Positions 27,122 to 36,456 of a stretch of 64,000 nt of DNA are shown in pieces. Where the stretch lies: positions 3,432,501-3,496,500 of the forward strand of contig AP026970.1 of the NCBI GenBank assembly GCA_027924025.1. The letters run 5' to 3'. The notes under the pieces were generated by a model. The model was not told where the DNA came from. It did not search any database and saw only the letters and a program-made list of their open reading frames with translations. A program made the position numbers and the translations under genes. The number at the start of each line of letters is the position of its first letter. Position 1 is the first letter of the stretch. Source of the stretch: Comamonadaceae bacterium OS-4. GTDB taxonomy: Bacteria; Pseudomonadota; Gammaproteobacteria; Burkholderiales; Burkholderiaceae_C.

Positions 27122-28852
27122 TTAACGCACTTTTCCATTTTTCCAGGCGTTCAGCAGCGTGTCGTAAGCGATGGTTTCACCCTTCGGCTTTTCGTTTGCC
27201 AACTTCTTCCAAGGAGCGCCCTTATCGCTCAGCCACTTGTCGGGGCTGCTCTTGGCGTTCAACTTGGGTGGGCACACCGCCATACCGGAGCGCTCCAAAC
27301 GAGCCATCACGCTGTCCATCTCTTCTGCGAGGTTGTCCATCGCAGCCTGGGGTGTCTTCTCCCCGGTCACAGCCACGGCGACGTTCTTCCACCACAGTTG
27401 TGCCAACTTGGGGTAGTCAGGCACGTTGGTTCCGGTCGGGGTCCATGCCACACGCGCAGGGCTGCGGTAGAACTCCACCAAACCACCCAGCTTGGGCGCC
27501 ATGTCGGTCATCGCCTTTGACTGGATATCCGACTCACGGATAGGTGTCAGGCCCACGATGGTCTTCTTCAGCGAAGTGGTCTTGGCAGTTACGAACTGCG
27601 CATAAAGCCATGCGGCGGCGACTTTGTTGGCATCATGGTCTTTAAAGAAAGTCCAGGAACCGACGTCTTGGTAGCCGTTTTGCATGCCCTGCTTCCAATA
27701 CGGACCATTGGGGCCGGGGGCCATGCGCCATTTTGGAGTTCCATCGGCATTCACGACAGGCAAACCGGGCTTGATCATGTCCGCAGTGAAAGCGGTATAC
27801 CAAAAAATTTGCTGCGCAATTTGGCCCTGTGCAGGTACGGGACCGGCTTCGCCAAAGGTCATGCCGATCGCTTCTTTCGGCGAGTACTTCTTCATCCAGT
27901 CGATGTATTTTGTCAATGCATAGACTGCCGCCGGAGAGTTGGTCGCACCGCCGCGGGACACCGAGGCGCCCTGGGGAGTGCATCCATCCGCAGATGCGCG
28001 AATGCCCCACTCATCGACCGGCTTGCCGTTTGGAATACCGACATCCGCAGTACCTGCCATAGACAGCCACGCATCGGTGAAGCGCCAGCCCAGGGAAGGA
28101 TCTTTCTTGCCGTAATCCATGTGGCCGTAGATCGGCTTGCCATCAATTGTCTTGACGTCTTCACTGAAGAACGCAGCAATGTCTTCATAGGCGCTCCAGT
28201 TCAAGGGAACACCCAAGTCATAGCCGTATTTGGCCTTGAACTTTGCCTTCAATTCTGGCTTCTCAAACAAGTCCGCGCGGAACCAATACAGGTTGGCGAA
28301 TTGCTGGTCTGGCAGCTGGTAGAGCTTTTTATCAGGACCGGTCGTGAAACTGGTGCCGATGAAATCCTTCAAATCAAGACCCGGGTTGGTCCACTCTTTG
28401 CCGCCGCCTGCCATGTAGTCGGTCAGATTCATGATCTTTCCGTAGCGGTAGTGGGTCCCGATCAAATCAGAATCCGTAATCCAGCCGTCATAGATGGACT
28501 TTCCGGACTGCATGGAGGTCTGCAGTTTCTCGACAACGTCACCTTCACCGATAAGGTCGTGCTTGACTTTGATACCGGTGATTTCCTCGAAAGCTTTGGC
28601 GAGTGTTTTGGACTCATATTCGTGGGTTGCAATGGTTTCCGACACGACGGAAATTTCCTTCACGCCCTTGCCCTGCAGCTTCTTGGCAGCATCGATAAAC
28701 CACTTCATTTCAGTGGCCTGCTGCGCTTTGCTCAAAGTAGAAGGCTGGAACTCACTGTCAATCCACTTCTTGGCTGCCGCCTCATCGGCCCAGCTCTGGG
28801 TCCCCAGGGCACAGGCCATCGCGACAGCCAATACGGAATATCTCAATTTCAT
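27122..28852 (-). CDS. glpV: Glycerol ABC transporter substrate-binding protein
   Basis: This 576-residue periplasmic protein has a signal peptide MKLRYSVLAVAMACALGTQS cleaved near SWA. It belongs to the large extracellular solute-binding family of GlpV from the Rhizobium GlpSTPQUV glycerol importer; the blocks EFQPSTLSKAQQATEMKWFI and DLIGEGDVVEKLQTSMQSGK are typical. AGGAG lies 7 bases before the ATG. Its place downstream of glpU and upstream of glpD fits a glycerol scavenging operon. Confidence 0.92.
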   Translation of the reverse strand: MKLRYSVLAVAMACALGTQSWADEAAAKKWIDSEFQPSTLSKAQQATEMKWFIDAAKKLQGKGVKEISVVSETIATHEYESKTLAKAFEEITGIKVKHDLIGEGDVVEKLQTSMQSGKSIYDGWITDSDLIGTHYRYGKIMNLTDYMAGGGKEWTNPGLDLKDFIGTSFTTGPDKKLYQLPDQQFANLYWFRADLFEKPELKAKFKAKYGYDLGVPLNWSAYEDIAAFFSEDVKTIDGKPIYGHMDYGKKDPSLGWRFTDAWLSMAGTADVGIPNGKPVDEWGIRASADGCTPQGASVSRGGATNSPAAVYALTKYIDWMKKYSPKEAIGMTFGEAGPVPAQGQIAQQIFWYTAFTADMIKPGLPVVNADGTPKWRMAPGPNGPYWKQGMQNGYQDVGSWTFFKDHDANKVAAAWLYAQFVTAKTTSLKKTIVGLTPIRESDIQSKAMTDMAPKLGGLVEFYRSPARVAWTPTGTNVPDYPKLAQLWWKNVAVAVTGEKTPQAAMDNLAEEMDSVMARLERSGMAVCPPKLNAKSSPDKWLSDKGAPWKKLANEKPKGETIAYDTLLNAWKNGKVR

Positions 28853-28937
28853 TGTCAATCTCCTCGTTGTAGTGCAACCCTGTTGAAGAAAATGCAACGA
28901 CCCCAGGGGGCGACAAGCCGCTGCTGAAACCCTTTGA

Positions 28938-29246
28938 TCAACCCTTGCGCATGACCCAAGCGAGTAGCGCCATCGATGCCACAAAACTGAACCAGATAGA
29001 GGGTTCGGCCTCCAAACTGAGCCACTCCATCAGCCGGCCACTCACCCCGACAAAAGCCAAATTCACATAGGCCGCACTGAGCAGCCCCACAAACAAGCGG
29101 TCACCCCGCGTCGTCTCCATCGGCAGGAAACCCTTGCGCATGGTGGTCGGGGACTTCAGCTCCCATACCGCCATCCCGATCAGCATCAGGGCAATGCACA
29201 CAAAAAATACAGCCACCGGTGTGGTCCACGCCATCCATTCAAACAT
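28938..29246 (-). CDS. glpU: DUF2160 small membrane protein of the glycerol transporter
   Basis: This 102-residue protein has three hydrophobic segments (about 9-27, 50-70 and 83-97). It is the small conserved DUF2160 member always found between glpQ and glpV in GlpSTPQUV clusters. Its role in the transporter is not established. Confidence 0.85.
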   Translation of the reverse strand: MFEWMAWTTPVAVFFVCIALMLIGMAVWELKSPTTMRKGFLPMETTRGDRLFVGLLSAAYVNLAFVGVSGRLMEWLSLEAEPSIWFSFVASMALLAWVMRKG

Positions 29247-29258
29247 CGTGAACTCCCT

Positions 29259-30071
29259 TTAAACACGGCCCATCGCGAAACCCTTCGCGATGTAATTGCG
29301 AACAAACCAGATCACGATGGCACCCGGCACGATGGTCAACACACCTGCCGCAGCGAGCGTGGCCCAATCCATCCCCGAGGCCGAGACCGTGCGGGTCATC
29401 GTGGCAGCAATCGGCTTGGCATTCACGCTGGTCAGCGTACGTGCCAACAGCAATTCCACCCAACTGAACATGAAGCAGAAGAATGCAGCCACCCCGATGC
29501 CGGCCTTGATCAGCGGAATAAAGATGCGAATGAAGAAACGCGGAAACGAATAACCGTCGATATAAGCTGTTTCATCAATTTCCCGGGGAATGCCACTCAT
29601 GAAACCCTCAAGAATCCAGACCGCCAAGGGAACGTTGAACAGCAAGTGCACCAAGGCCACGGCGATGTGGGTATCCATCAACCCCACCGAGGTATAGAGC
29701 TGAAAAAATGGCAGCAAGAAGACGGCAGGCGGTGTCATCCGGTTGGTCAACAACCAAAAAAACACATGCTTGTCACCCAGAAAGCTGTAGCGCGAAAACG
29801 CATAAGCCGCCGGCAGCGCCACCGTCAAAGAAATGACGGTATTGATCCCCACATAGATCAGGCTGTTGATGTACCCCGAGTACCACGCCGGATCGGTCAA
29901 TATCGTCTTGTAGTTGTCCCAGGTGAAGTGATCCGGGAAGAGCGTGAAACCCGCCAGAATCTCGTTATTCGTCTTGAACGACATGTTGATCATCCAGTAG
30001 ATGGGCAACAGGGCGAACACGATGTACGCCATCATGAACAACGAGCGCTTTTGAAACTTGGGCTTATTCAT
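29259..30071 (-). CDS. glpQ: Glycerol ABC transporter permease
   Basis: A 270-residue inner-membrane permease of the MalG type with six helices and the EAA loop near IPREIDETAYIDGYSFPRFF. The ATG at 30071 has AAGGAAGG five bases upstream and overlaps the end of glpP, so translation is coupled. Confidence 0.92.
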   Translation of the reverse strand: MNKPKFQKRSLFMMAYIVFALLPIYWMINMSFKTNNEILAGFTLFPDHFTWDNYKTILTDPAWYSGYINSLIYVGINTVISLTVALPAAYAFSRYSFLGDKHVFFWLLTNRMTPPAVFLLPFFQLYTSVGLMDTHIAVALVHLLFNVPLAVWILEGFMSGIPREIDETAYIDGYSFPRFFIRIFIPLIKAGIGVAAFFCFMFSWVELLLARTLTSVNAKPIAATMTRTVSASGMDWATLAAAGVLTIVPGAIVIWFVRNYIAKGFAMGRV

Positions 30072-30957
30072 GGCCACCTTCCTTCGCCTGGGTGCCTACG
30101 CGCTGCATCCAGTTGTACAAAATAAAGCACATCAACAAAATGATGAGGAAATAGATCAGCGAGAACGCTGCGGCCGGGCCCAGGTCAAATTGCCCCACCG
30201 CCTTCTGCGTCAAAAACTGCGACAAGAACGTGGTGGAGTTCCCCGGGCCGCCGCCGGTCAATACAAAGGGCTCGGTGTAGATCATGAAACTGTCCATGAA
30301 CCGCAAGAGCACCGCAATCATGAGCACCCCACGCATCTTGGGTAACTGCACATAGCGGAATACATCCCACTTGCTGGCGCCGTCAATACTTGCGGCTTGG
30401 TAGTACGCGTCGGGGATCGAACGCAGACCCGCGTAACCCAACAAAGCGACCAGCGGTGTCCAGTGCCACACATCCATTAGCAGCACCGTGAGCCAAGCGT
30501 GCAAGGCGTTGCCCGTGTAGCTGTAGTCGATGCCCATGCCTTGCAGGGCCGCGCCCATCAGGCCGATATCGGTTCGCCCGAAAATCTGCCAAATCGTGCC
30601 CACCACGTTCCACGGAATCAACAACGAGAGCGACACAATCACCAAGGCCGCCGACGACTTCCAGCCATGCGCCGGCATGGACAGCGCCAGCAAGATACCG
30701 AGCGGCAGCTCAACCGCCAACACGGCAAATGAATAAGAAATCTGCCGCAACAAGGCACCGTGCAGCTCTTCGTCGCGCATGATGGCGGCAAACCACTCCG
30801 TGCCCACAAAGACGCGGCGCTCCGGCGAAATGATGTCCTGCACCGAATAGTTCACCACCACCATCAAAGGCAGGATGGCTGAGAAAGCCACACAAATCAG
30901 CACCGGCAAAATCAGGAACCAGGCTTTCTGGTTCACCGGCTTGGTTGTCGTACTCAT
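30064..30957 (-). CDS. glpP: Glycerol ABC transporter permease
   Basis: A 297-residue MalF-type permease with six helices and the EAA-like loop RSIPDAYYQAASIDGASKWD. It overlaps glpT by 4 bp at its start and glpQ by 8 bp at its end. Confidence 0.92.
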   Translation of the reverse strand: MSTTTKPVNQKAWFLILPVLICVAFSAILPLMVVVNYSVQDIISPERRVFVGTEWFAAIMRDEELHGALLRQISYSFAVLAVELPLGILLALSMPAHGWKSSAALVIVSLSLLIPWNVVGTIWQIFGRTDIGLMGAALQGMGIDYSYTGNALHAWLTVLLMDVWHWTPLVALLGYAGLRSIPDAYYQAASIDGASKWDVFRYVQLPKMRGVLMIAVLLRFMDSFMIYTEPFVLTGGGPGNSTTFLSQFLTQKAVGQFDLGPAAAFSLIYFLIILLMCFILYNWMQRVGTQAKEGGHE

Positions 30958-32030
30958 GCCACGATCTCCTCATGTTGGTAGAAGCACGTTTGGGGGCCCA
31001 TGACCTGCATCCACACCGCGTCGCCGGGGGCCCATAAAGTTGCGTCTGGCGCAAGGCGGGCCTTGAGCACCTGCCCTTCCCGGGCAACGCTCAGAATGAC
31101 GTGCGTACCGACGTCCTGCACCTGCGTGACTGTCATCGGCAGCGCGCCCACGGCGCCGGCTTCAGCGACCCGCACATGCTCCGGGCGCACCCCCAGCTTG
31201 TAGGCGCCTTCTGGCAGCGCACGGTTGGCGGGCATATCCACGGTCGCGCCAAGGGTGTGAAAACGCCCACCCGCGTGCTGTCCCGACAAAAAATTCATCC
31301 CCGGTGAGCCAATAAAGTGCCCTACAAAGGTGTGTTTGGGCCGCTCGAACAAATCTGCAGCGGACCCCACTTGAACAGCACGCCCGCGTGTCATGACCAC
31401 CACTTGGTCGGCGAACGTCAAAGCCTCCACCTGGTCATGGGTCACATAAATCAAGGTGAGCTTGAGCTCGTGGTGGATCTGCTTGAGCTTGCGGCGGAGT
31501 TGCCACTTCAGGTGGGGGTCAATGACCGTCAACGGTTCATCAAACAACACCGCAGATACATCGGGGCGCACCAGCCCGCGACCCAAGGAAATTTTCTGCT
31601 TCGCGTCTGCGGCCAAGCCCGCTGCACGCTGGTTCAGCTGGCCACTCATCTCCAGCATCTCGGCAATCACACCGACCCGCTTCTTGATCTGGTCGGCCGG
31701 CATCTTCCGGTTGCGCAGGGGAAAGGCAAGGTTTTCCGCCACCGTCATGGTGTCGTAAATCACCGGGAACTGAAACACCTGGGCGATATTGCGCTGCTGG
31801 GGTGTCATCCGGGTCATGTCCTGCCCGTCAAAGCGCACCGTGCCTTGTGACGGCGTAACCAGCCCCGACATGATGTTGAGCAGCGTGGTCTTTCCGCAGC
31901 CCGAGGGGCCCAAGAGCGCGTAAGCACCTCCGTCCTCAAATGCCATCTTGAGCGGCAACAGGGCGTAATCGCTGTCCTGCTGGGGGTTGGGCCGGTAAGC
32001 GTGGGCCAAATCAAGTTCTATGCGAGCCAT
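30954..32030 (-). CDS. glpT: Glycerol ABC transporter ATPase
   Basis: A 358-residue MalK-type ATPase with Walker A GPSGCGKTT near 41, Walker B VLFDEPL and a C-terminal OB-like regulatory domain from about 240. In the signature region the text AGLAADAKQKISLGRGL replaces the usual LSGGQ, a degeneration known in this paired-ATPase family; the partner glpS keeps LSGGQQQ. Confidence 0.92.
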   Translation of the reverse strand: MARIELDLAHAYRPNPQQDSDYALLPLKMAFEDGGAYALLGPSGCGKTTLLNIMSGLVTPSQGTVRFDGQDMTRMTPQQRNIAQVFQFPVIYDTMTVAENLAFPLRNRKMPADQIKKRVGVIAEMLEMSGQLNQRAAGLAADAKQKISLGRGLVRPDVSAVLFDEPLTVIDPHLKWQLRRKLKQIHHELKLTLIYVTHDQVEALTFADQVVVMTRGRAVQVGSAADLFERPKHTFVGHFIGSPGMNFLSGQHAGGRFHTLGATVDMPANRALPEGAYKLGVRPEHVRVAEAGAVGALPMTVTQVQDVGTHVILSVAREGQVLKARLAPDATLWAPGDAVWMQVMGPQTCFYQHEEIVA

Positions 32031-32031
32031 A

Positions 32032-33105
32032 TCAACGTCCTTTGCCGCGCACCGGGGCCATCAACAGCAGGCCTTGTGCATCAAACACATAGACCTGCGC
32101 CGGGTTGAAATAAAAAGTCACCGCTTGACCGAGGTCGAAGTGATGCACACCCGTCAGCTGCGCGACCAGCTCCCCCACCGGGGTTTCGAAATGCACAAAG
32201 GTGTCTGTGCCCGAAATTTCTGCCAACTCCACCCGCCCGGCCAAGGCAATGTCGCCATCCATCCAGTGCACCCGCAGCGCACTGGCACGCATGCCCACCG
32301 TGAGGGCTTGTGGCGCCATGGACGGCAAGGCCATGGGGATCAGCGCGCCTCCGGTAAGTTGCACACCGGCAGCGGCCGGCTGCGCCGCCAGCAGGTTCAT
32401 GGGCGGGTCACTGAAGGCACGCGCCACCCGGATGGAGCACGGTGCGTGAAACACTTCCGCCGTGGGCCCGTATTGCAACAACTCCCCTTGATCCAGCACC
32501 GCGGTATAGCCGCCCAACAAAAGCGCTTCGCCGGGCTCGGTGGTCGCATAAATCACCGTGGAGTCCCCTGCCGCAAACAAAGCGGTCAGCTCATCGCGGA
32601 GCTCTTCCCGCAGCTTGTAGTCCAGGTTCACCAAAGGCTCATCGAGCAACATCAAGGGCGCACCCTTGGCCAGCGCCCGGGCCAAGGCGACCCGTTGCTG
32701 CTGCCCCCCCGAGAGCTCTGCCGGATAGCGGTCCAGAAACATCTCGATGTGCAGCTTCTCTGCCAACTCGCGAACCCGCTGATCGATGTTTTTCTCGCCG
32801 CGCAACTTCAGCGGCGAGGCGATGTTGTCGCGCACCTTGAGCGAGGGGTAGTTGATGAATTGCTGGTAGACCATGGCCACATTGCGCTCACGCACGGGCA
32901 TGCCGGTGACATCCACACCGTCTACACGCACGGTGCCGGCCGTGGGTACATCCAAGCCGGCCATGATGCGCATCAAGCTGGTCTTGCCCGCTTGCGTAGC
33001 GCCCAACAGCACCGTTACTGCACCACTGCGTGGAGCCAGCGTCATGTCATACAGCCATGTTTGCGGTCCGACTTTCTTGCTGATGCTTTCGAGATTCAAT
33101 TGCAT
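32032..33105 (-). CDS. glpS: Glycerol ABC transporter ATPase
   Basis: A 357-residue MalK-type ATPase. Walker A is altered to GATQAGKTS but keeps GKT/S; the signature is ELSGGQQQRVALARAL and Walker B is LMLLDEPL. First gene of the glycerol operon, 141 bp from the divergent regulator gene. ATG at 33105 follows AAGGTG. Confidence 0.92.
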   Translation of the reverse strand: MQLNLESISKKVGPQTWLYDMTLAPRSGAVTVLLGATQAGKTSLMRIMAGLDVPTAGTVRVDGVDVTGMPVRERNVAMVYQQFINYPSLKVRDNIASPLKLRGEKNIDQRVRELAEKLHIEMFLDRYPAELSGGQQQRVALARALAKGAPLMLLDEPLVNLDYKLREELRDELTALFAAGDSTVIYATTEPGEALLLGGYTAVLDQGELLQYGPTAEVFHAPCSIRVARAFSDPPMNLLAAQPAAAGVQLTGGALIPMALPSMAPQALTVGMRASALRVHWMDGDIALAGRVELAEISGTDTFVHFETPVGELVAQLTGVHHFDLGQAVTFYFNPAQVYVFDAQGLLLMAPVRGKGR

Positions 33106-33164
33106 CACGCCACCTTTTTTTGTTGCATTGCGAATCCGTAGATTTTCGAATTTGCAAATTATTG

Positions 33165-33182
33165 TTCGTTTTGATTCGTTTT
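33165..33182. promoter_or_regulatory. Candidate GlpR operator 1
   Basis: TTCGTTTTGATTCGTTTT, a tandem repeat of TTCGTTTT with 10-bp period, in the spacer between glpS and glpR. A 17/18 identical site starts 42 bp further on. DeoR-family proteins of proteobacteria often bind TTCG-rich direct repeats. Confidence 0.65.
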
Positions 33183-33206
33183 TTCTTAGTGATTACCCTG
33201 AAATGA

Positions 33207-33224
33207 TTCCTTTTGATTCGTTTT
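33207..33224. promoter_or_regulatory. Candidate GlpR operator 2
   Basis: TTCCTTTTGATTCGTTTT, one base different from operator 1. The 42-bp spacing equals four helical turns, which would put both sites on one face of the DNA and allow looping or cooperative binding by GlpR. Confidence 0.65.
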
Positions 33225-33264
33225 ATAGTCTGGGCGCCTACAAGTTTTGGGGGTACAAATACGC

Positions 33265-34032
33265 ATGAATCCAAATCCCCGACAACTCACACTGCTCTCC
33301 GTCGTCCAGGCCAAAGGCACTGTGACAGTCGATGAATTGGCAGACACGCTGGGCGTCACACTGCAAACCGTGCGCCGCGATGTACAGCGCCTGGCAGACG
33401 AGGGCTTGCTGGCCCGCTTTCACGGCGGTGTCCGGGTGCCGAGCTCCACCACCGAAAACCTGGCCCACCAACAGCGCGAAAGCCTCAACGCCGAGGGCAA
33501 GCAGCGCATTGCCCGCCAAGTGGCGCAAGCCATACCCAACGACTGCTCCCTGATCCTCAACATCGGCACCACCACCGAGGCGGTAGCCCGGGCCCTGCTG
33601 CAGCACACTGGTTTACGGGTCATCACCAACAACCTGAATGTGGCCAGCATCTTGAGCACCAATCCGCGCTGCGAAGTCATCGTGGTCGGGGGTGTGGTGC
33701 GCGGCCGGGACCAGGGCATCGTGGGCGAAGCCGCGGTGGATTTCATCCGCCAGTTCAAGGTAGACATTGCCGTCATCGGCATTTCCGGCATAGAAGCCGA
33801 TGGCACGCTGCGGGACTACGACTACCGTGAAGTGAAAGTGGCCCAAACCATCATCAGCCACGCGCGCGAAGTCTGGGTCGCCGCCGACATCAGCAAATTC
33901 AACCGCCCCGCCATGGTCGAAGTCGCCACGCTGTCGCAAATCGACCGACTGTTCACCGACGCACAGCCACCGGCACCGTTTCCTGCGTTACTCGAAGAAG
34001 CACAAGTACGACTCGACGTGGCTCAGGCCTGA
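33265..34032 (+). CDS. glpR: DeoR-family glycerol-3-phosphate regulon repressor
   Basis: This 255-residue protein is closely similar to E. coli GlpR: an N-terminal DeoR helix-turn-helix ([20 protein letters not shown]) and a phosphosugar-sensing domain with [45 protein letters not shown] and GISGIEADG. It should bind glycerol-3-phosphate and derepress the two divergent operons. I chose the ATG at 33265 over an earlier in-frame GTG. glpK follows after 31 bp. Confidence 0.95.
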   Translation: MNPNPRQLTLLSVVQAKGTVTVDELADTLGVTLQTVRRDVQRLADEGLLARFHGGVRVPSSTTENLAHQQRESLNAEGKQRIARQVAQAIPNDCSLILNIGTTTEAVARALLQHTGLRVITNNLNVASILSTNPRCEVIVVGGVVRGRDQGIVGEAAVDFIRQFKVDIAVIGISGIEADGTLRDYDYREVKVAQTIISHAREVWVAADISKFNRPAMVEVATLSQIDRLFTDAQPPAPFPALLEEAQVRLDVAQA

Positions 34033-34063
34033 GTCCACCGCCACCTTATATGACCCTACGCCT

Positions 34064-35554
34064 ATGACCTACATCCTCGCGCTTGACCAAGGCACTTCCA
34101 GCTCCCGCAGCATCGTGTTTGACGAGGCGGGCCAAACCGTGGCGATGGCCCAGTTGGAGCTGCAACAAATCTACCCCCAGCCCGGCTGGGTCGAACACGA
34201 CGCCCAAGAGATCTGGCGCATTCAACTCGCCACAGCACGTGAAGCCCTCGCCAAAGCCGGCATTACCGCCGCGCAGGTCAAGGCCATCGGGATTACCAAC
34301 CAGCGCGAGACAACAGTCGTCTGGAATCGCAAGACGGGTATCCCCATCCACCATGCCATCGTCTGGCAGGACCGGCGGGCAGAGCCCACCTGTGCCGACT
34401 TGCGCGAGCGCGGACTGGCCGACACCATCCAAACCAAAACCGGCCTGCTGGTGGATGCCTATTTTTCAGGCACCAAGCTCAAGTGGATTCTGGACAACGT
34501 GCCCGGCGCACGCACCCAAGCCGCCCATGGAGAGCTCGCGTTCGGCACCATCGACAGCTGGCTGATCTGGCAGCTGACCGAGGGCCGTGTCCATGTGACA
34601 GATGTGAGCAACGCCTCCCGCACCATGCTCTTCAATGTGCACACCAACCTGTGGGACGACGACTTGCTGGCAGCGCTCGACATTCCGGCCAGCCTGATGC
34701 CCGCGGTGCAACCCTCGGCCTCCCTGTTTGGCGAGGTCGTGCCCAGCCTCTTCGGCCATGCGATTCCGATCGGCGGCGTCGCGGGTGACCAGCAAAGCGC
34801 GCTGTTCGGCCAAGCCTGCTTCAAAGCCGGCATGGTCAAAAACACCTATGGCACCGGCTGCTTCATGCTCATGCACACCGGCAGCACCTTCCAGACCTCG
34901 CGCAACGGACTCATCACTACCAGCGCAGCACAAGCCAACACCCAGCCCCAATACGCACTCGAAGGCAGCGTGTTCGTAGGGGGAGCCGTGGTGCAGTGGC
35001 TGCGCGACGGGCTGCACGCCATCCAGGGCAGCGGTGAAGTGCAAAGCCTGGCGCAAAGCGTGCCCGACTCAGGCGGCGTGATTGTGGTGCCCGCCTTCAC
35101 CGGTCTGGGCGCCCCGTATTGGAAGCCTGATGCACGGGGCTCGATTACAGGCCTTACCCGGGGCTCCACCCTTGCCCACATTGCGCGGGCTGCTCTCGAA
35201 AGCATAGCATTCCAAAGCGCGGCACTCTTGCAGGCCATGAGCCGTGATGCCGTCAGTGCCGGTGCTGCTGCTGTGTCAGAGCTGCGGGTGGATGGGGGCG
35301 CGTGTGTCAATGACTTGCTGATGCAATTCCAGGCAGATCTTTTGGGCATTCCGGTCGTGCGCCCTGCGGTGACCGAAACCACCGCCCTAGGGGCCGCCTA
35401 CCTGGCCGGCCTGACCACCGGCGTGTACAGCAATACCGACGAGCTGACCCAGCTGTGGAAGGCCGAGCGCCGCTTCCTCCCCACCCTGCCGCCCGCACGC
35501 GCCAAGGAGCTGATGGAGCGCTGGGAGCACGCAGTGCGCCAGACCACCCTCTAA
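34064..35554 (+). CDS. glpK: Glycerol kinase
   Basis: This 496-residue FGGY-family kinase phosphorylates glycerol to glycerol-3-phosphate using ATP. It starts [20 protein letters not shown] with the phosphate-binding motif DQGTSSSRS, and has [19 protein letters not shown] and [16 protein letters not shown] segments and [20 protein letters not shown] near the C-terminus. It links uptake (glpSTPQUV) with glpD. Confidence 0.97.
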   Translation: MTYILALDQGTSSSRSIVFDEAGQTVAMAQLELQQIYPQPGWVEHDAQEIWRIQLATAREALAKAGITAAQVKAIGITNQRETTVVWNRKTGIPIHHAIVWQDRRAEPTCADLRERGLADTIQTKTGLLVDAYFSGTKLKWILDNVPGARTQAAHGELAFGTIDSWLIWQLTEGRVHVTDVSNASRTMLFNVHTNLWDDDLLAALDIPASLMPAVQPSASLFGEVVPSLFGHAIPIGGVAGDQQSALFGQACFKAGMVKNTYGTGCFMLMHTGSTFQTSRNGLITTSAAQANTQPQYALEGSVFVGGAVVQWLRDGLHAIQGSGEVQSLAQSVPDSGGVIVVPAFTGLGAPYWKPDARGSITGLTRGSTLAHIARAALESIAFQSAALLQAMSRDAVSAGAAAVSELRVDGGACVNDLLMQFQADLLGIPVVRPAVTETTALGAAYLAGLTTGVYSNTDELTQLWKAERRFLPTLPPARAKELMERWEHAVRQTTL

Positions 35555-35592
35555 ACTCGAGCGCTCTGACTTTTCAACGCACAGGACTCAGC

Positions 35593-36408
35593 ATGGGCAA
35601 GCGCATTGCATTCATAGGCGGGGGCAATATGGCCAGCGCCATCATCGGCGGGCTGCTCCGCCAAGGGTTTTCGGCCGCAGACATCGATGTGGTGGAACCC
35701 TGGACAGAAGCTCGCACCCGGCTGGCATCCGATTTCGGCCTGCAGCCGCAGCCCGAAGCCGGCGCCTTTTTGGCCAACGCAGACATGATCGTCTGGGCTG
35801 TGAAACCCCAGACCTTCAAAGAGGCCGCCGCGGCGGTGAGCGACCACAACCGCACCGCCCTCCACCTGAGTGTGGCCGCCGGCATCACCACTGACAGCAT
35901 TGCCACCTGGCTGGGCAGCGAGCGCATCATCCGCACCATGCCCAACACACCGGCGCTGATCGGCAAAGGGATCACGGCTCTCTTTGGCCGCCTGGCTGTC
36001 ACCCAGGCAGACAAAGACTGGGCTAACGAGGTGATCGCCACCACCGGCGCCACGGTCTGGCTCACGGCGGAAGCACAACTCGATGCGGTCACCGCACTCA
36101 GCGGCTCCGGGCCGGCCTATATGTTTTATTTCATGGAAGCCATGACCGAGGCAGGCACCCAGCTGGGCCTGGAGCGCGATCAGGCCTACCAGCTGGCCGT
36201 GGCCACCTTTATCGGTGCGGGTGAGCTGGCCCGCGCATCGACCGAGCCGCCGGAAACCCTGCGCGCCAAAGTCACCTCCAAAGGCGGCACCACCTATGCG
36301 GCCATCACGTCCATGGACGAGAGCGGCGTCAAAGACCTGTTTGCCAAAGCCCTGTTTGCCGCGCACAAGCGCGCCGGTGAACTGGGCGCTGAATTCGGCA
36401 AAGCCTGA
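35593..36408 (+). CDS. proC: Pyrroline-5-carboxylate reductase
   Basis: This 271-residue enzyme reduces pyrroline-5-carboxylate to proline with NAD(P)H. It starts MGKRIAFIGGGNMASAIIGG with the Rossmann motif GGGNMA, and has VWAVKPQTF, RTMPNTPALIGKG and the signature ALSGSGPAYMFYFMEAMTEA. It is 38 bp after glpK and may share the transcript, though the metabolic link is not obvious. Confidence 0.96.
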   Translation: MGKRIAFIGGGNMASAIIGGLLRQGFSAADIDVVEPWTEARTRLASDFGLQPQPEAGAFLANADMIVWAVKPQTFKEAAAAVSDHNRTALHLSVAAGITTDSIATWLGSERIIRTMPNTPALIGKGITALFGRLAVTQADKDWANEVIATTGATVWLTAEAQLDAVTALSGSGPAYMFYFMEAMTEAGTQLGLERDQAYQLAVATFIGAGELARASTEPPETLRAKVTSKGGTTYAAITSMDESGVKDLFAKALFAAHKRAGELGAEFGKA

Positions 36409-36456
36409 CAGCTTTACAAAAGTAACAGTTGGTGAGGCGCGGGGTGCGGCGCTACC

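Noticed and set aside
35455..35592. In-frame extension of proC into glpK
   Set aside because: The family N-terminus starts at 35593, and the extension lies in glpK coding sequence.
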